A stretch of 64,000 nt of DNA from an uncultured Flavobacteriaceae bacterium (GCA_947502635.1 CANNAN010000004.1:124001-188000), one strand, 5' to 3'; positions 1-8,719 are shown, numbered from the stretch's first letter. Program-made: numbers and translations. The notes: generated by a model not told the origin, from the sequence alone.

Positions 1-1
1 A

Positions 2-115
2 GATTTAAAAACCAAGGATGTTGAAGCGGCAGAAGAAGTAAAAGAAATTGAGGAAAAGCCTAAAGGAGAAGAAAAGAGTGCTAGAGAACGTTTAAAAGAT
101 AAAGGACTGTTATAA
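2..115 (+). CDS. C-terminal tail of an unidentified protein (partial)
   Basis: The window opens inside a reading frame that runs 37 codons to TAA. The visible tail is very rich in Glu and Lys and ends in ARERLKDKGLL, so it is probably a charged, flexible or helical C-terminus. The body of the protein lies upstream of the window and I cannot name it. The next plus-strand gene starts 109 bases downstream, across a degenerate repeat-like stretch. Confidence 0.6.
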   Translation, partial: DLKTKDVEAAEEVKEIEEKPKGEEKSARERLKDKGLL

Positions 116-131
116 AAAGCCAATTATAACC

Positions 132-213
132 TGTCATACTAAACTTGTCGAAGTTTAAACTATAAAAAACAAACAGATTGCTACAACTTTTAATAAAAAG
201 TTTCGCAATGACA
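132..213. repeat. Degenerate intergenic palindromic repeat
   Basis: The stretch begins with TGTCAT and ends with ATGACA, so its ends are inverted repeats. The interior contains AACTTGTCGAAGT on the left and AGATTGCT/CGCAATGACA on the right. From memory this resembles short palindromic elements scattered between genes in Flavobacteriaceae genomes, here decayed. It lies between two plus-strand genes. A genome-wide copy search would be needed to confirm it. Confidence 0.4.
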
Positions 214-224
214 AAACATAAGAA

Positions 225-1934
225 ATGATTAAAAATTACTGGAATAAAGGAAAACGTCAAAAAATAACAACTGTAATTATAGCACTAATCTTGCTTATCT
301 CATTATTTGTTTTACGTGATGATTATCAACCTGCCTTGTTATTTGTCAGAAAATTTATTTTTATCATTTTATTAAGTACGATCGCTCTATTTTTTGGACT
401 AAGAAAATTTAGAAGTTCTGCAAGTACAGGCAAACGTTTAGGTATTTTGGGATTATTGGTTGTTTTTTTTGGCATTTTATATGTTGTAGGTTGGCATTTT
501 AAAATGTATGATTATATGAAAACGTATAATGTTTTTAATAACCTGAATAGAGTTGAAATTAATGAGTTGCCTCTAACACAAAATGAAAGAATTCAACCTT
601 TAAGAAATGTATTTTCTATGGCAAATGAAAGTGTTGGAGAAACTAAAGATGTCTCATTACCACATTTAGTAAGGGTAGGGGAAGAGAACAAATGGACAAT
701 GGCTATTCAGCCTACCGAAAAGTATATGTGGCAAGGTATGACAGATAATACAGAAGAAGTTTTTGCAGTATCCAGTACGACGCCTTTTCCAAGATTTTCT
801 AACGAAAATAGAATACCTGTTACTTTTTCAATTGGTGAATCGTTAAAGTTTAGTAGAAACACTTATAACGCGGTAGTACAGCGGTTTAACTTTTTTCAAT
901 TATTTACAATGGAACCTAGTGATACCTATTACATGAAAAATGATACAGGGGAATGGGTGGAAGTAGTGAGCTTAATTAAGTGGAAAGGCTTTTTATTTCC
1001 CTATCCAACGTTTGGAGGTGTTATGGTTATTGAAAACGGGGAGCATGATTTTAATGATTATTTAGAACGTATTTTAATAGGGAAAGGAACTTATATAAGA
1101 CCTGAAGAGATGAAAAATCATCCTTATTTAACAAGACAAAATACATTAGCTGAAAAGGTATCGCGTTTACAAGCGGAGTCTTTAAAGTTTTTAGGAGGAT
1201 TCAGTGATCCGTTACCATGGAATATGAAAACAGCTGTTAAAATTCCAGATTTACCAGATGACCAAAATCAACAACCATTTGTCACCGATTTTGATTTTTC
1301 TGATACCAATTCAGATGCTTATAGTGGTTTGTACCATTGGTTTGGATTGGAACCTGTAGGGGATGAGCGGACCAGTTTGACCTTTAGTGTTTTTATTCCC
1401 GCAGATGGAACTGATAAGATTTATTATTACGATCATGCATCAAAAAAGCAAGGTTATGCAGGAGTTTCTGCCATGCCTTTAAAAGTTATTGAATCTCGTA
1501 AAGAGTTTGATTGGTCTGTGAATAAACCCGTTGAGTTTAGACCGTATATTAAAGATATAGCGGGTAGAAAACGGATGTTCTTTTTAGGAACTATATCTGC
1601 CATAAGGGAGGGATCTGATAATTTTGACGGTTCGGCCACACCAGACTTGGCTCTTATTGATAGTGAATACAGAGATGTTGTTTGGATTGACGTAAAACAC
1701 CCAAGTCAATGGGATAAAACCGTTTACGACCAATTAAATGAAGCCTGGAGATCTAGTGAAGGCATAGGTTATTATTTTGTTGAAAACACTAAAGAAATTG
1801 ATATATCTGAAACGGTAAAAGACTCGATAACAATACTTCCAGATAACGAATTCCAGAAACAAGTTCAGGGTAACCAAACAGAAGAAATAGAAAAGCTTCA
1901 AAAGCAGATAGATTCTTTAAAATCTATTAATTAA
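225..1934 (+). CDS. Membrane-anchored protein with large extracytoplasmic domain, unknown function
   Basis: I do not recognise a named family. The 569-residue protein starts with three hydrophobic segments (about residues 15-30, 38-58 and 72-92) and continues as a long soluble region with many aromatic residues, probably outside the cytoplasmic membrane. The last 25 residues (QTEEIEKLQKQIDSLKSIN) look like a short coiled coil. The ATG start directly precedes the charged N-terminus. The gene is followed by a strong bidirectional terminator hairpin. Confidence 0.75.
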   Translation: MIKNYWNKGKRQKITTVIIALILLISLFVLRDDYQPALLFVRKFIFIILLSTIALFFGLRKFRSSASTGKRLGILGLLVVFFGILYVVGWHFKMYDYMKTYNVFNNLNRVEINELPLTQNERIQPLRNVFSMANESVGETKDVSLPHLVRVGEENKWTMAIQPTEKYMWQGMTDNTEEVFAVSSTTPFPRFSNENRIPVTFSIGESLKFSRNTYNAVVQRFNFFQLFTMEPSDTYYMKNDTGEWVEVVSLIKWKGFLFPYPTFGGVMVIENGEHDFNDYLERILIGKGTYIRPEEMKNHPYLTRQNTLAEKVSRLQAESLKFLGGFSDPLPWNMKTAVKIPDLPDDQNQQPFVTDFDFSDTNSDAYSGLYHWFGLEPVGDERTSLTFSVFIPADGTDKIYYYDHASKKQGYAGVSAMPLKVIESRKEFDWSVNKPVEFRPYIKDIAGRKRMFFLGTISAIREGSDNFDGSATPDLALIDSEYRDVVWIDVKHPSQWDKTVYDQLNEAWRSSEGIGYYFVENTKEIDISETVKDSITILPDNEFQKQVQGNQTEEIEKLQKQIDSLKSIN

Positions 1935-1992
1935 AATAGGATGTTAGAAGATCAAGAACTTTTCAAAGTAATTTAGTTTATTTAAGAGGTAA

Positions 1993-2030
1993 TTAAAAAC
2001 CGTTTAAATAAGTATTTAAACGGTTTTTAA
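1993..2030. terminator. Bidirectional intrinsic terminator
   Basis: AAAAACCGTTTAAATA pairs with TATTTAAACGGTTTTT around a very short loop. A-rich and T-rich flanks sit on both sides, so it can end transcription from both the plus-strand membrane protein and the convergent minus-strand lipoprotein. Confidence 0.85.
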
Positions 2031-2041
2031 TTGTTATTGTT

Positions 2042-2452
2042 TTACTGCTTTACATAGGTGTCAATAACCACATAAACTTCATTGTCTTTAGTTTCTTCAT
2101 ATTCTAACACTAATTCTGTAGAACTAAGTGTTATTATCTCTTTAGATTTATTTGATTCAGTAATGGTATTATCATTAATACTATATGTTTTAATAGAAGA
2201 ATCTGATGAGCATACAGTATTGGTTCCTTTATAGTGATATATATATGTGGCTTGCGTGCTAGAGAAGAAAAGTGTATTTAATAAATCACAAGCAGTTAAT
2301 GAGATAACATTGCCATTTTTAGAAGATTTTGTCAATTTCCATGTGCCAATAATTAATTTAGAATCGATTTTTGCTGGTGCATTATCTTTGCTACAAGAAA
2401 AGGTTAAACAAGCTGAAAAAGTAATTAATAAAGTAAGTTTTAAAGTATTCAT
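2042..2452 (-). CDS. Lipocalin-like lipoprotein
   Basis: Small lipoprotein. Starting at the internal ATG (MNTLKLTLLITFSACLTFSC) gives a clean signal peptide with a lipobox Cys about 20 residues in, followed by SKDN. The longest open frame begins nine codons earlier, but that would put charged residues before the signal peptide. After the lipobox comes IIGTWKLTKSS, the opening typical of Bacteroidota lipocalin-like domains (IxGTWxL), then beta-strand-like segments. It is probably exposed at the outer membrane. The ligand is unknown. Confidence 0.75.
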   Translation of the reverse strand: MNTLKLTLLITFSACLTFSCSKDNAPAKIDSKLIIGTWKLTKSSKNGNVISLTACDLLNTLFFSSTQATYIYHYKGTNTVCSSDSSIKTYSINDNTITESNKSKEIITLSSTELVLEYEETKDNEVYVVIDTYVKQ

Positions 2453-2570
2453 TTTATATTTGGTTTTAAATTCGTACAAATAAAAAAGAATAGATTAGAT
2501 TCATGATTCCAATTAACTTTCGGTTAACCATCAATTAACTTTTAATTATGTCTTTTTGTTTTTAATCGAT

Positions 2571-2607
2571 ATTTAAAATTTGACATTACAACGATCAAAT
2601 TTTAAAT
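2571..2607. repeat. AT-rich perfect inverted repeat
   Basis: ATTTAAAATTTG (2571-2582) is mirrored exactly by CAAATTTTAAAT (2596-2607) across a 13-base spacer, about 70 bases upstream of the MGFGMQKWIY-family gene. There is no T-run after it, so it does not look like a terminator. An operator or mRNA leader structure is possible. Confidence 0.5.
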
Positions 2608-2689
2608 AAGTACAATAATAATATTCTCTTCTTGTAACAGAAACTTAAAATTCTAGACCTATAAATAAAGACTTATTATGGGAGGTTAT

Positions 2690-3190
2690 ATGGGGTTTGG
2701 AATGCAAAAATGGATTTACTCTAGGAATCTACGAAGGCAACTTTATATGCGTGATCGTATACCGTCTTTTACATCGCTTCCAAAATATTCAAGAACTTTT
2801 ACCATTAAACCAAAAATAAAGGAGCGCCCTAAATTAAAAGGGATATTAATAATTTTAATAGTTTTCAGTGTTGTCTTAATTGGAGGTGTTAATTATAAAA
2901 ATTTCATCTCTTATTCCAATAGACAAACAGTATTGGTTAATGACTTTTCTAAGTTAAAAGATAAAAAAGCCTTTAATTTCTTGTTGAATTCTGGAAAAAG
3001 TCGAATTTATAGAAATGATATAATCGGAGCTTATTCAGAATTTAAATTGGCTTATAATATAGATCTTGTAAATAAAGAGTTAAATCAATTATTTATTGAA
3101 ATACTGTACATTTTATGCGATCAAGATGATAAGTATTGTAATGAATTAGATACGCATATAGATGACTATGAGTGGATTATGCTTGATTAA
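2690..3190 (+). CDS. Small single-pass membrane protein of the MGFGMQKWIY type
   Basis: Small flavobacterial membrane protein of unknown role. I prefer the second ATG (residue 5 of the longest frame at 2678) because related proteins, as I remember them, begin MGFGMQKWIY. The N-terminal 50 residues are strongly basic and presumably cytoplasmic. One membrane segment follows (GILIILIVFSVVLIGGV). The C-terminal part (GKSRIYRNDIIGAYSEFKLA) reads like a single TPR-like helical pair and ends acidic. It is monocistronic, with an inverted repeat upstream. Confidence 0.7.
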   Translation: MGFGMQKWIYSRNLRRQLYMRDRIPSFTSLPKYSRTFTIKPKIKERPKLKGILIILIVFSVVLIGGVNYKNFISYSNRQTVLVNDFSKLKDKKAFNFLLNSGKSRIYRNDIIGAYSEFKLAYNIDLVNKELNQLFIEILYILCDQDDKYCNELDTHIDDYEWIMLD

Positions 3191-3371
3191 TAACTAAAAA
3201 CAAACTTTAGCGCTTTAAAGTGTGAGTTTATTAAATTGTCAAGTTTAAATCAAGTTGATTATTCTTATATGAATGATATATATCTAGTTTATGAAACCAA
3301 ATGTGCTGTTTTAAACTTTTTTAATGTTTTATTTTTGTTTTCGAACTTAAAATTATAACTTAAAATAAAAA

Positions 3372-4652
3372 ATGCTTATGAAAATTTTGATAACTAGAAA
3401 TTCGTTTATTTTATTTTTTGCTCTTACTCTGCTTGTTTATAATTGTAGTAGTAATAGTAATGACGACGATCCTGGGGTTGTAGATGATATGCCAACGGCA
3501 GTTAATGACACATTAACAGTAGACGAGGATAGTAGCGCAGGAGCAAATAATCAAGTAGATGTTTCTACTAATGATGACATTGGTGATGATGGTGGTGATG
3601 GAAATGATTATACTTTGTTAGCGTCCCCAAGTAATGGATCGGTATCAGAAATTAGTGATGGTATATTTGAATATGTTCCAAATTCTGATTTTAGTGGTAC
3701 AGATAGCTTTACGTATACCATTGAAGATGCTGATGGAGATGAAGACAGTGCTACCGTAAATGTAACAGTGATTGCAGTTACTAATAGCGGACCAACAGCA
3801 GAAGATTTTAATAATATGGATCCTAACTTCCCTTCTTTTGTGTCTATAGATGATACAACGCCTGCAGGAAAAAAATGGGTTAAATTTGAAGCGATGTCTG
3901 ATGAGTTTGATGCTTGGGATTCTTCAAAATGGTTTAATTCTTTCTGGCACTATGGAGTACCAGTGTTTATGTCGGGTTCAAGTGATAACTCAGGTGTTAC
4001 AGATGGAAAACTATGGATTAAAGCAACTTTAAACGAATCTAACATAGAAGGTAGATGGTTTCAAACAGCGAGAATTCATAGTAGGACACAAACTAAGTAC
4101 CCTATGTATACTGAAGCTAGAATAAAAACAGCTCATATATCAGCATATAATACATATTGGTTAAACAATGGAGATATTGATAATAGAGATGAAATAGATA
4201 TTATTGAAAACAATTCAAATCCATCTTGTGGGTGTCAACCAGATTTTCCTAATCAAATGAATTCTCAATATTTTCAAGCTGATGAAAACAAGGTTCCGCT
4301 AACTATTAGAGAAGCAGGTAATTTTTTAAGATCTAATCTATCTGCAGTAAATCCGCTTAGAGATAAAGGCTGGAATGAAGACTACCATATTTATGGCGCA
4401 TGGTGGAAAGATTCCAAAAATGTTCAATTTTACTTAAATGGAGAACCAGCAGGAAGTGTTGTTGTTGGTGAACATCAAGATGGACAAACTTATGACAGAG
4501 AGTTTACCAGAGATTTAGAGATTATTTTCGATTTATGGACTAATGAAGCGAGTTGGTTAGGCGGGCTTCCTCCTAAATCTGATTTGGCCGATGATTCTGT
4601 AAACACTATGAGAGTTGACTGGGTAAGAACTTGGAAATTGGAAGACGAATAA
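3372..4652 (+). CDS. GH16 lipoprotein, agarase/porphyranase-like, with an Ig/cadherin-like domain
   Basis: Secreted polysaccharide hydrolase tethered as a lipoprotein: signal peptide with lipobox Cys (LLVYNCSS). Residues about 38-135 form an acidic Ig/cadherin-like domain (NDTLTVDEDSS, then GTDSFTYTIEDADGDEDSATV). The catalytic domain follows, with the GH16 active-site motif DEIDIIEN; expected nucleophile Glu274, Asp276 and acid/base Glu279. YHIYGAWWKDS, FYLNGEPAGSV and the ending WVRTWKLE resemble beta-agarases and porphyranases more than laminarinases. The substrate (agar or porphyran) is inferred from the sequence alone. No SusC/SusD pair or sulfatase is nearby, so it is not in a visible polysaccharide utilisation locus. 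The start could also be the ATG two codons later. Confidence 0.88.
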   Translation: MLMKILITRNSFILFFALTLLVYNCSSNSNDDDPGVVDDMPTAVNDTLTVDEDSSAGANNQVDVSTNDDIGDDGGDGNDYTLLASPSNGSVSEISDGIFEYVPNSDFSGTDSFTYTIEDADGDEDSATVNVTVIAVTNSGPTAEDFNNMDPNFPSFVSIDDTTPAGKKWVKFEAMSDEFDAWDSSKWFNSFWHYGVPVFMSGSSDNSGVTDGKLWIKATLNESNIEGRWFQTARIHSRTQTKYPMYTEARIKTAHISAYNTYWLNNGDIDNRDEIDIIENNSNPSCGCQPDFPNQMNSQYFQADENKVPLTIREAGNFLRSNLSAVNPLRDKGWNEDYHIYGAWWKDSKNVQFYLNGEPAGSVVVGEHQDGQTYDREFTRDLEIIFDLWTNEASWLGGLPPKSDLADDSVNTMRVDWVRTWKLEDE

Positions 4653-4673
4653 ACGTCTCTTATTATAATTAAT

Positions 4674-4707
4674 AAAAAAAGTAGAGAATTTATTCTCTAC
4701 TTTTTTT
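4674..4707. terminator. Intrinsic terminator
   Basis: GTAGAGAA pairs with TTCTCTAC across TTTA, with seven A before and seven T after. It can end both the GH16 gene and the convergent MarR-GNAT gene, whose stop lies a few bases beyond. Confidence 0.85.
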
Positions 4708-4710
4708 ATG

Positions 4711-5661
4711 CTAAAAAACGAGTTCCATTTTGATATTACATCTTATATACGGTGTATTTGGCTCAAGTGGTAGCTCAATAAATCCATATTTTCTATAGAT
4801 ATAAATAGCATTTTCCAACTTTGTGTTAGAATAGAGTATGAGTTTTGGTAATCCGATACTTTTTGCAAAATCAATACAATATTGCATAAGGTGCTGTCCA
4901 ATTTTAAAACCGCGATGCCTGGGCGATACAGCCATTTTTGTTAATTCAAAAAGGCCTTTATCTCCAATAGGCATTAATGCAACAGTTCCAACTATTTGGT
5001 TGTTTAGCTTTGCAAAAAACAGGTGTCCGCCTTTATTGATAATATATTGCTCAGGTTTACTTAAAACCTCTTCATCATATGGTTCTACATAAAAGAATTT
5101 TTTAAGCCATTCCACATTCAATTCATAAAAATATTTAGCATATTGCTTTTCAAAAGGAATAATTTCAAGCTCTTGTGTTGCATTCATTTTAATATTTTTA
5201 ATGATGGTGTCACTCAAACTTTTAGTGTTGAGTTTGTTTTCTAAAATGTTTAAGTGTTCTATTAAAGAAGAAGAGCTTTCCAAGGTATACTCCTTAATCA
5301 CTTTGTCAATACTTTTCCAGATTGGTTTTAGCTTTTGTAATATGTTGTTTCCTTTATGTGATAACGAAATTATTTTCTTTCTTTTATCTAATTTATCTAT
5401 TTCATAGATAATTAAACCTTTATCGTTTAGTTTATTAATGGCCTGAGTTATTGCTGGTTGCGTGAATTGCAGAGCATTTTGAATTTCGGCATTTGTAACC
5501 CCTTTTTTATTAACTATTACTTTAAATATTGGAAAAAGATAGGGCTCGAAATCTATGCTAAAATGATTGTAAACGAGTTGTATTTCTTTCATCATATACT
5601 CGCTTACTCTTTTTAGTCTAGATCCTATTCCTAATACTCCAAAACCACGTAATGCATCCAT
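4711..5661 (-). CDS. MarR-type regulator fused to a GNAT acetyltransferase
   Basis: Two-domain protein of 316 residues. Residues about 1-150 are a MarR-like winged helix (GVTNAEIQNALQFTQPAITQAINKLNDKGLI as recognition region, then DKRKKIISLSHKG as wing). Residues about 160-316 are a GNAT domain with an acetyl-CoA loop (MAVSPRHRGFKIGQHLM) and the ending NAIYIYRKYGF. It probably acetylates a small molecule or protein and regulates transcription, perhaps its own neighbourhood. It lies 65 bases downstream of the arginase-superfamily gene on the same strand, so co-transcription is likely. The MDALRGFGVLGIGSRLKR start fits this family. Confidence 0.88.
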   Translation of the reverse strand: MDALRGFGVLGIGSRLKRVSEYMMKEIQLVYNHFSIDFEPYLFPIFKVIVNKKGVTNAEIQNALQFTQPAITQAINKLNDKGLIIYEIDKLDKRKKIISLSHKGNNILQKLKPIWKSIDKVIKEYTLESSSSLIEHLNILENKLNTKSLSDTIIKNIKMNATQELEIIPFEKQYAKYFYELNVEWLKKFFYVEPYDEEVLSKPEQYIINKGGHLFFAKLNNQIVGTVALMPIGDKGLFELTKMAVSPRHRGFKIGQHLMQYCIDFAKSIGLPKLILYSNTKLENAIYIYRKYGFIELPLEPNTPYIRCNIKMELVF

Positions 5662-5726
5662 AATATTATTGTTTATATAAGTGCTTATGCAAATATAAAT
5701 AATTATTAAACCCTTTCATATAAATT

Positions 5727-6737
5727 TTATGATTTTATGAAATCAGTAATAAGATAGGTGATGAGTTTACCAATTTGTGTTTCCGTTTTTTTAGTAGGTG
5801 CAGCTTCACAGATATGTAAATAATAAGCATTACTATGCTTAGCATAATAATTTAAAAAACTTCTGGTTTTATTGACACTAAACCCACTTGGTGTCATCGC
5901 GCTGCTTGGAATATTTTCGATAGCATCACAATCTATCTCAATGCCAAATGGCGCATTAGAAATATGCTCTAGAGCACTGTTTAATGCTTCTTTGAATTTA
6001 AATTCTTTTCTAACCTCTAAAGATTCAAATGTATTGTATTTAATAGATTTAAATTTATTGAACGTTTTAAATAATTTATCTGAGGTATAATTTTCGTGCA
6101 GACCAAAAATAAAATAGTTTTTTAGAAAGCCTTCCGCATAAGCGTAACTAAACCCGTTACCACTATGGCGTCCTTCTTCAGGACGAAAATCGGAATGTGC
6201 ATCTAAATTAATAACATTAATAGGTTTATTTAGTGCTAACGAGGTTCCTTTTATATTTCCGTAAGCATTATTATGTCCACCACCAATAATAATTGGTTTT
6301 TTACCCGCTAAGATAATTTGATGAATAGCATGGGTAACATAATTATCAACTTTTGCTACGACTTGTCTAGCCTTTAAAATATCTTTTTTATTGGAAGAAT
6401 CTAGTTTAGAAACTTCCAATATTTCTGAAGAAAAGTCAAGATGCCCCAAAATTAAAACTTTGTCGGCTTTTGTATATTGGTTACTTTGAATGTTTAACAA
6501 AACTTTAAGTGTCGCTTCCCAAGCCTTTGCAGCCCCTGTTTTACCATGATTTGCAAATATACCGATATCTTCAGGTAAACCGATTATTACGTGGTTAACA
6601 TCCAAATTTTTAAGTTGTTCGTATATATTGGAAATGCGGGTTAATATTTTAACATGTTGGCCAAATTTGGATTCACCAGGGCGTTTGTTTAATAATTTAT
6701 TTCTTGAAGAATTTTTAAATAAAACTAGTTTATCCAT
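5727..6737 (-). CDS. hutG: Arginase-superfamily ureohydrolase, probably formimidoylglutamase
   Basis: Binuclear-manganese hydrolase of the arginase/agmatinase/formimidoylglutamase superfamily. The metal ligands are visible: GGGHNN (His155), NLDAHSDF (Asp179, His181, Asp183) and EIDCDAIE (Asp269, Asp271). The HSGNGFSYAYAEG segment and the SAMTPSGFS after the last ligands favour formimidoylglutamase (histidine degradation: N-formimidoyl-glutamate to glutamate and formamide). The other hut genes are not in the window, so the assignment rests on the motifs. It is the likely first gene of a two-gene unit with the MarR-GNAT fusion. Confidence 0.82.
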   Translation of the reverse strand: MDKLVLFKNSSRNKLLNKRPGESKFGQHVKILTRISNIYEQLKNLDVNHVIIGLPEDIGIFANHGKTGAAKAWEATLKVLLNIQSNQYTKADKVLILGHLDFSSEILEVSKLDSSNKKDILKARQVVAKVDNYVTHAIHQIILAGKKPIIIGGGHNNAYGNIKGTSLALNKPINVINLDAHSDFRPEEGRHSGNGFSYAYAEGFLKNYFIFGLHENYTSDKLFKTFNKFKSIKYNTFESLEVRKEFKFKEALNSALEHISNAPFGIEIDCDAIENIPSSAMTPSGFSVNKTRSFLNYYAKHSNAYYLHICEAAPTKKTETQIGKLITYLITDFIKS

Positions 6738-6847
6738 ATTAGTTAAATAAATTTTTGAGTATTAAAAATACACGAATTATTTGTTTATTGCATAAAAAAA
6801 AGAAATTATATATATAACAATACTAAATTTTTTAAAAACAAGTAATT

Positions 6848-7732
6848 ATGGAAAACAGCAAGAGTAATATGGGGCTTAAAGTAGGATTAGGAATTGCATT
6901 GGTTTTATTTTTAGCGACGGGATTTTATACAATGAACTTGTATAAAAGTAGTAACCAGATACAAAAAGACTTAACAGAAGAGAAGCAATTGGTTATGAAC
7001 GATCTAAATGCAATGGCTAAACAATATGATGTGGCTATTGGAGAAAATGATGTTGCAAACAAAAACTTATTAGATGCTAGATCACGTATTCAAGGTTTAA
7101 TAGATTCTTTAAAAATTTCTGAAACAAACGTAAAAAGTTTATGGAGATACAAAAAGAAATACCAGTCTTTACAGAAAGAAATGGATGTGTTGTTAGCTCA
7201 AAATGATTCTTTAAGAGTTGAAAACTCATATTTAGCAACCTCTTTAGATAGTACGCGTGTACGTTTAGAAGAGCGTGCTATGTTTACAGATTCTTTATTA
7301 GTTCAAAACAATGCCTTAGCAGAAGTTGTTGAAAATGCAGCAGTTTTAAATACAGTTGGTTTAAAAGGGTTTGGTGTTATAGAAAGAACTTCAGGGAAAT
7401 TAATACCAACAGAAAGAGCAACTCGTACAGACAAAATTAGAGTATGTTTTACTGTTGCTAAAAATGGTTTAGTACAAGCTGGAGATCAAGAATTATATGT
7501 ACAAGTTATAGATCCAAAAAATAACACTTTAGGATTAAATGAGCAAGTTCAGTTTAACGATAAAACATTAAGTTACAGTATTATTAGTAAGTTTAACTAT
7601 GAGAATTCTAGTCTTAACATATGTGAATTTGTAGCATCAAAAGGAAAAAATAGTTTTGAAAAAGGACGCTACATTGTAAATGTTTTTAACGAAAAAGATT
7701 TAGTATCTAGTTCAGAATTTACTTTGAAGTAA
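6848..7732 (+). CDS. Membrane-anchored coiled-coil protein, unknown function
   Basis: Single N-terminal membrane segment (LKVGLGIALVLFLATGFYTM) followed by a coiled coil over about residues 30-165 with regular Leu/Gln/Glu spacing, including the LDSTRVRLEERAMFTDSLL region. A compact C-terminal beta-rich domain follows (KIRVCFTVAKNGLVQAGDQELYVQVIDPKNNTLG). The topology predicts a periplasmic coiled-coil spacer and a terminal binding domain. Similar proteins occur across Flavobacteriaceae without assigned function. A terminator follows the gene. Confidence 0.78.
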   Translation: MENSKSNMGLKVGLGIALVLFLATGFYTMNLYKSSNQIQKDLTEEKQLVMNDLNAMAKQYDVAIGENDVANKNLLDARSRIQGLIDSLKISETNVKSLWRYKKKYQSLQKEMDVLLAQNDSLRVENSYLATSLDSTRVRLEERAMFTDSLLVQNNALAEVVENAAVLNTVGLKGFGVIERTSGKLIPTERATRTDKIRVCFTVAKNGLVQAGDQELYVQVIDPKNNTLGLNEQVQFNDKTLSYSIISKFNYENSSLNICEFVASKGKNSFEKGRYIVNVFNEKDLVSSSEFTLK

Positions 7733-7753
7733 TATTTATAGCACTTAAAGTCT

Positions 7754-7782
7754 AAGCCTCAAGTTTTACTTGAGGCTTTTTT
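7754..7782 (+). terminator. Intrinsic terminator
   Basis: AAGCCTCAAGT pairs with ACTTGAGGCTT across TTT and is followed by six T. It lies just after the coiled-coil membrane protein gene. Confidence 0.88.
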
Positions 7783-7820
7783 ATGCAATAATATTACCTT
7801 ATTGTTTATAGTTATTTTAA

Positions 7821-7940
7821 GAAGATTATGCATCTAAACAAGTTTATTTGCAAATTATAGAGAAATTAATTGATAATGGCACTGAAGGTGTTATTTTAGA
7901 ATATACAGAAAAAATGGCCATAAAGAAGATAAATTTGTGA
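7821..7940 (+). pseudogene. Remnant of an aspartate/glutamate racemase gene
   Basis: The frame from 7821 reads EDYASKQVYLQIIEKL and then IDNGTEGVILEYTE before drifting and stopping at 7938. This matches the C-terminal part of aspartate/glutamate racemase family proteins, whose consensus is about LxxxGAEGVILGCTE. A stop codon immediately precedes the segment, and the rest of the enzyme is absent. The catalytic Cys of the GCTE motif is Tyr here, so even this piece would be inactive. It lies between a terminator and the Crp/Fnr gene. Confidence 0.6.
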
Positions 7941-7997
7941 TTCTGTATCTATTTTCATTACCATTATAAAATATTAAGTAGCTTAAAACTATAAACA

Positions 7998-8573
7998 ATG
8001 GATCCAAATGTTGTTTTTCTAAATTCATTTTTAGATGTTTCTGAAGAAACTTTTAAGAAGCTTGTTAATATATCGACGTTTAAAAAACTTGAAAAAGGAT
8101 TTCAAATAGCAAAATCAGGAGAGGTTCCTAGTAAAATTTATATGCTTGTATCTGGGATGATACGTGCTTTTCTTAGTTCTGAAGAAGGCAAGGAGTTTAA
8201 TAAAAATTTTTTTATGCCTTTTAGTTTTGTTGGATCTCTTACAGCTTTGATTAAAAACCAACCATCTAAGTTAACTTACGAAACACTCACAGCATGTAAG
8301 GTATATGAAGTAAGTTTCGAAGAAATAACAAAACTCTGTAGTGAGGATATTCGAATTAGTAATCTGTATAGTAAAGTGTTAGAACGCGTTTTTATTAAGT
8401 ATGAAGAACGACAATTAGAGTTTATTTCTATGGATGCCACCGAGCGCTATTTAAAATTGAGAAAGAAAATTTCAGGAATAGATGATTTGATTCCACAATA
8501 CCATATAGCATCATATTTGAGTATAACCCCAGTACAATTAAGTAGAATTAGAAAAAAAATTGATAAAAATTAA
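7998..8573 (+). CDS. Crp/Fnr-family transcriptional regulator
   Basis: 191-residue regulator with a cyclic-nucleotide-binding-like beta barrel over about residues 20-120 (FQIAKSGEVPSKIYMLVSGMIRAF, then FNKNFFMPFSFVGSLTALI) and a short C-terminal HTH (PQYHIASYLSITPVQLSRIRKKI). The key Arg/Glu of true cAMP-binding sites are not obvious, so the ligand is unknown. This short form with a YLSITPVQLSRIRK helix is common in Bacteroidota. The gene stands alone; a hairpin follows about 90 bases downstream. Confidence 0.9.
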   Translation: MDPNVVFLNSFLDVSEETFKKLVNISTFKKLEKGFQIAKSGEVPSKIYMLVSGMIRAFLSSEEGKEFNKNFFMPFSFVGSLTALIKNQPSKLTYETLTACKVYEVSFEEITKLCSEDIRISNLYSKVLERVFIKYEERQLEFISMDATERYLKLRKKISGIDDLIPQYHIASYLSITPVQLSRIRKKIDKN

Positions 8574-8665
8574 CATTTGTTAATTACTAATAATATGTTT
8601 AATTATATATTTGACCGATTTCCTTTTTTATTGTAATATAAAAGGATTGATAGCTAACCAACCAA

Positions 8666-8697
8666 AAAAAACAGGTAATTAATAATTACCTGTTTTT
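8666..8697. terminator. Intrinsic terminator between convergent genes
   Basis: AAACAGGTAATT pairs with AATTACCTGTTT across AAT. It is flanked by an A-run before and a T-run after, so it can serve both the Crp/Fnr gene and the convergent fumC. Confidence 0.8.
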
Positions 8698-8719
8698 TAT
8701 ATAATATAGTTATCGGAGT

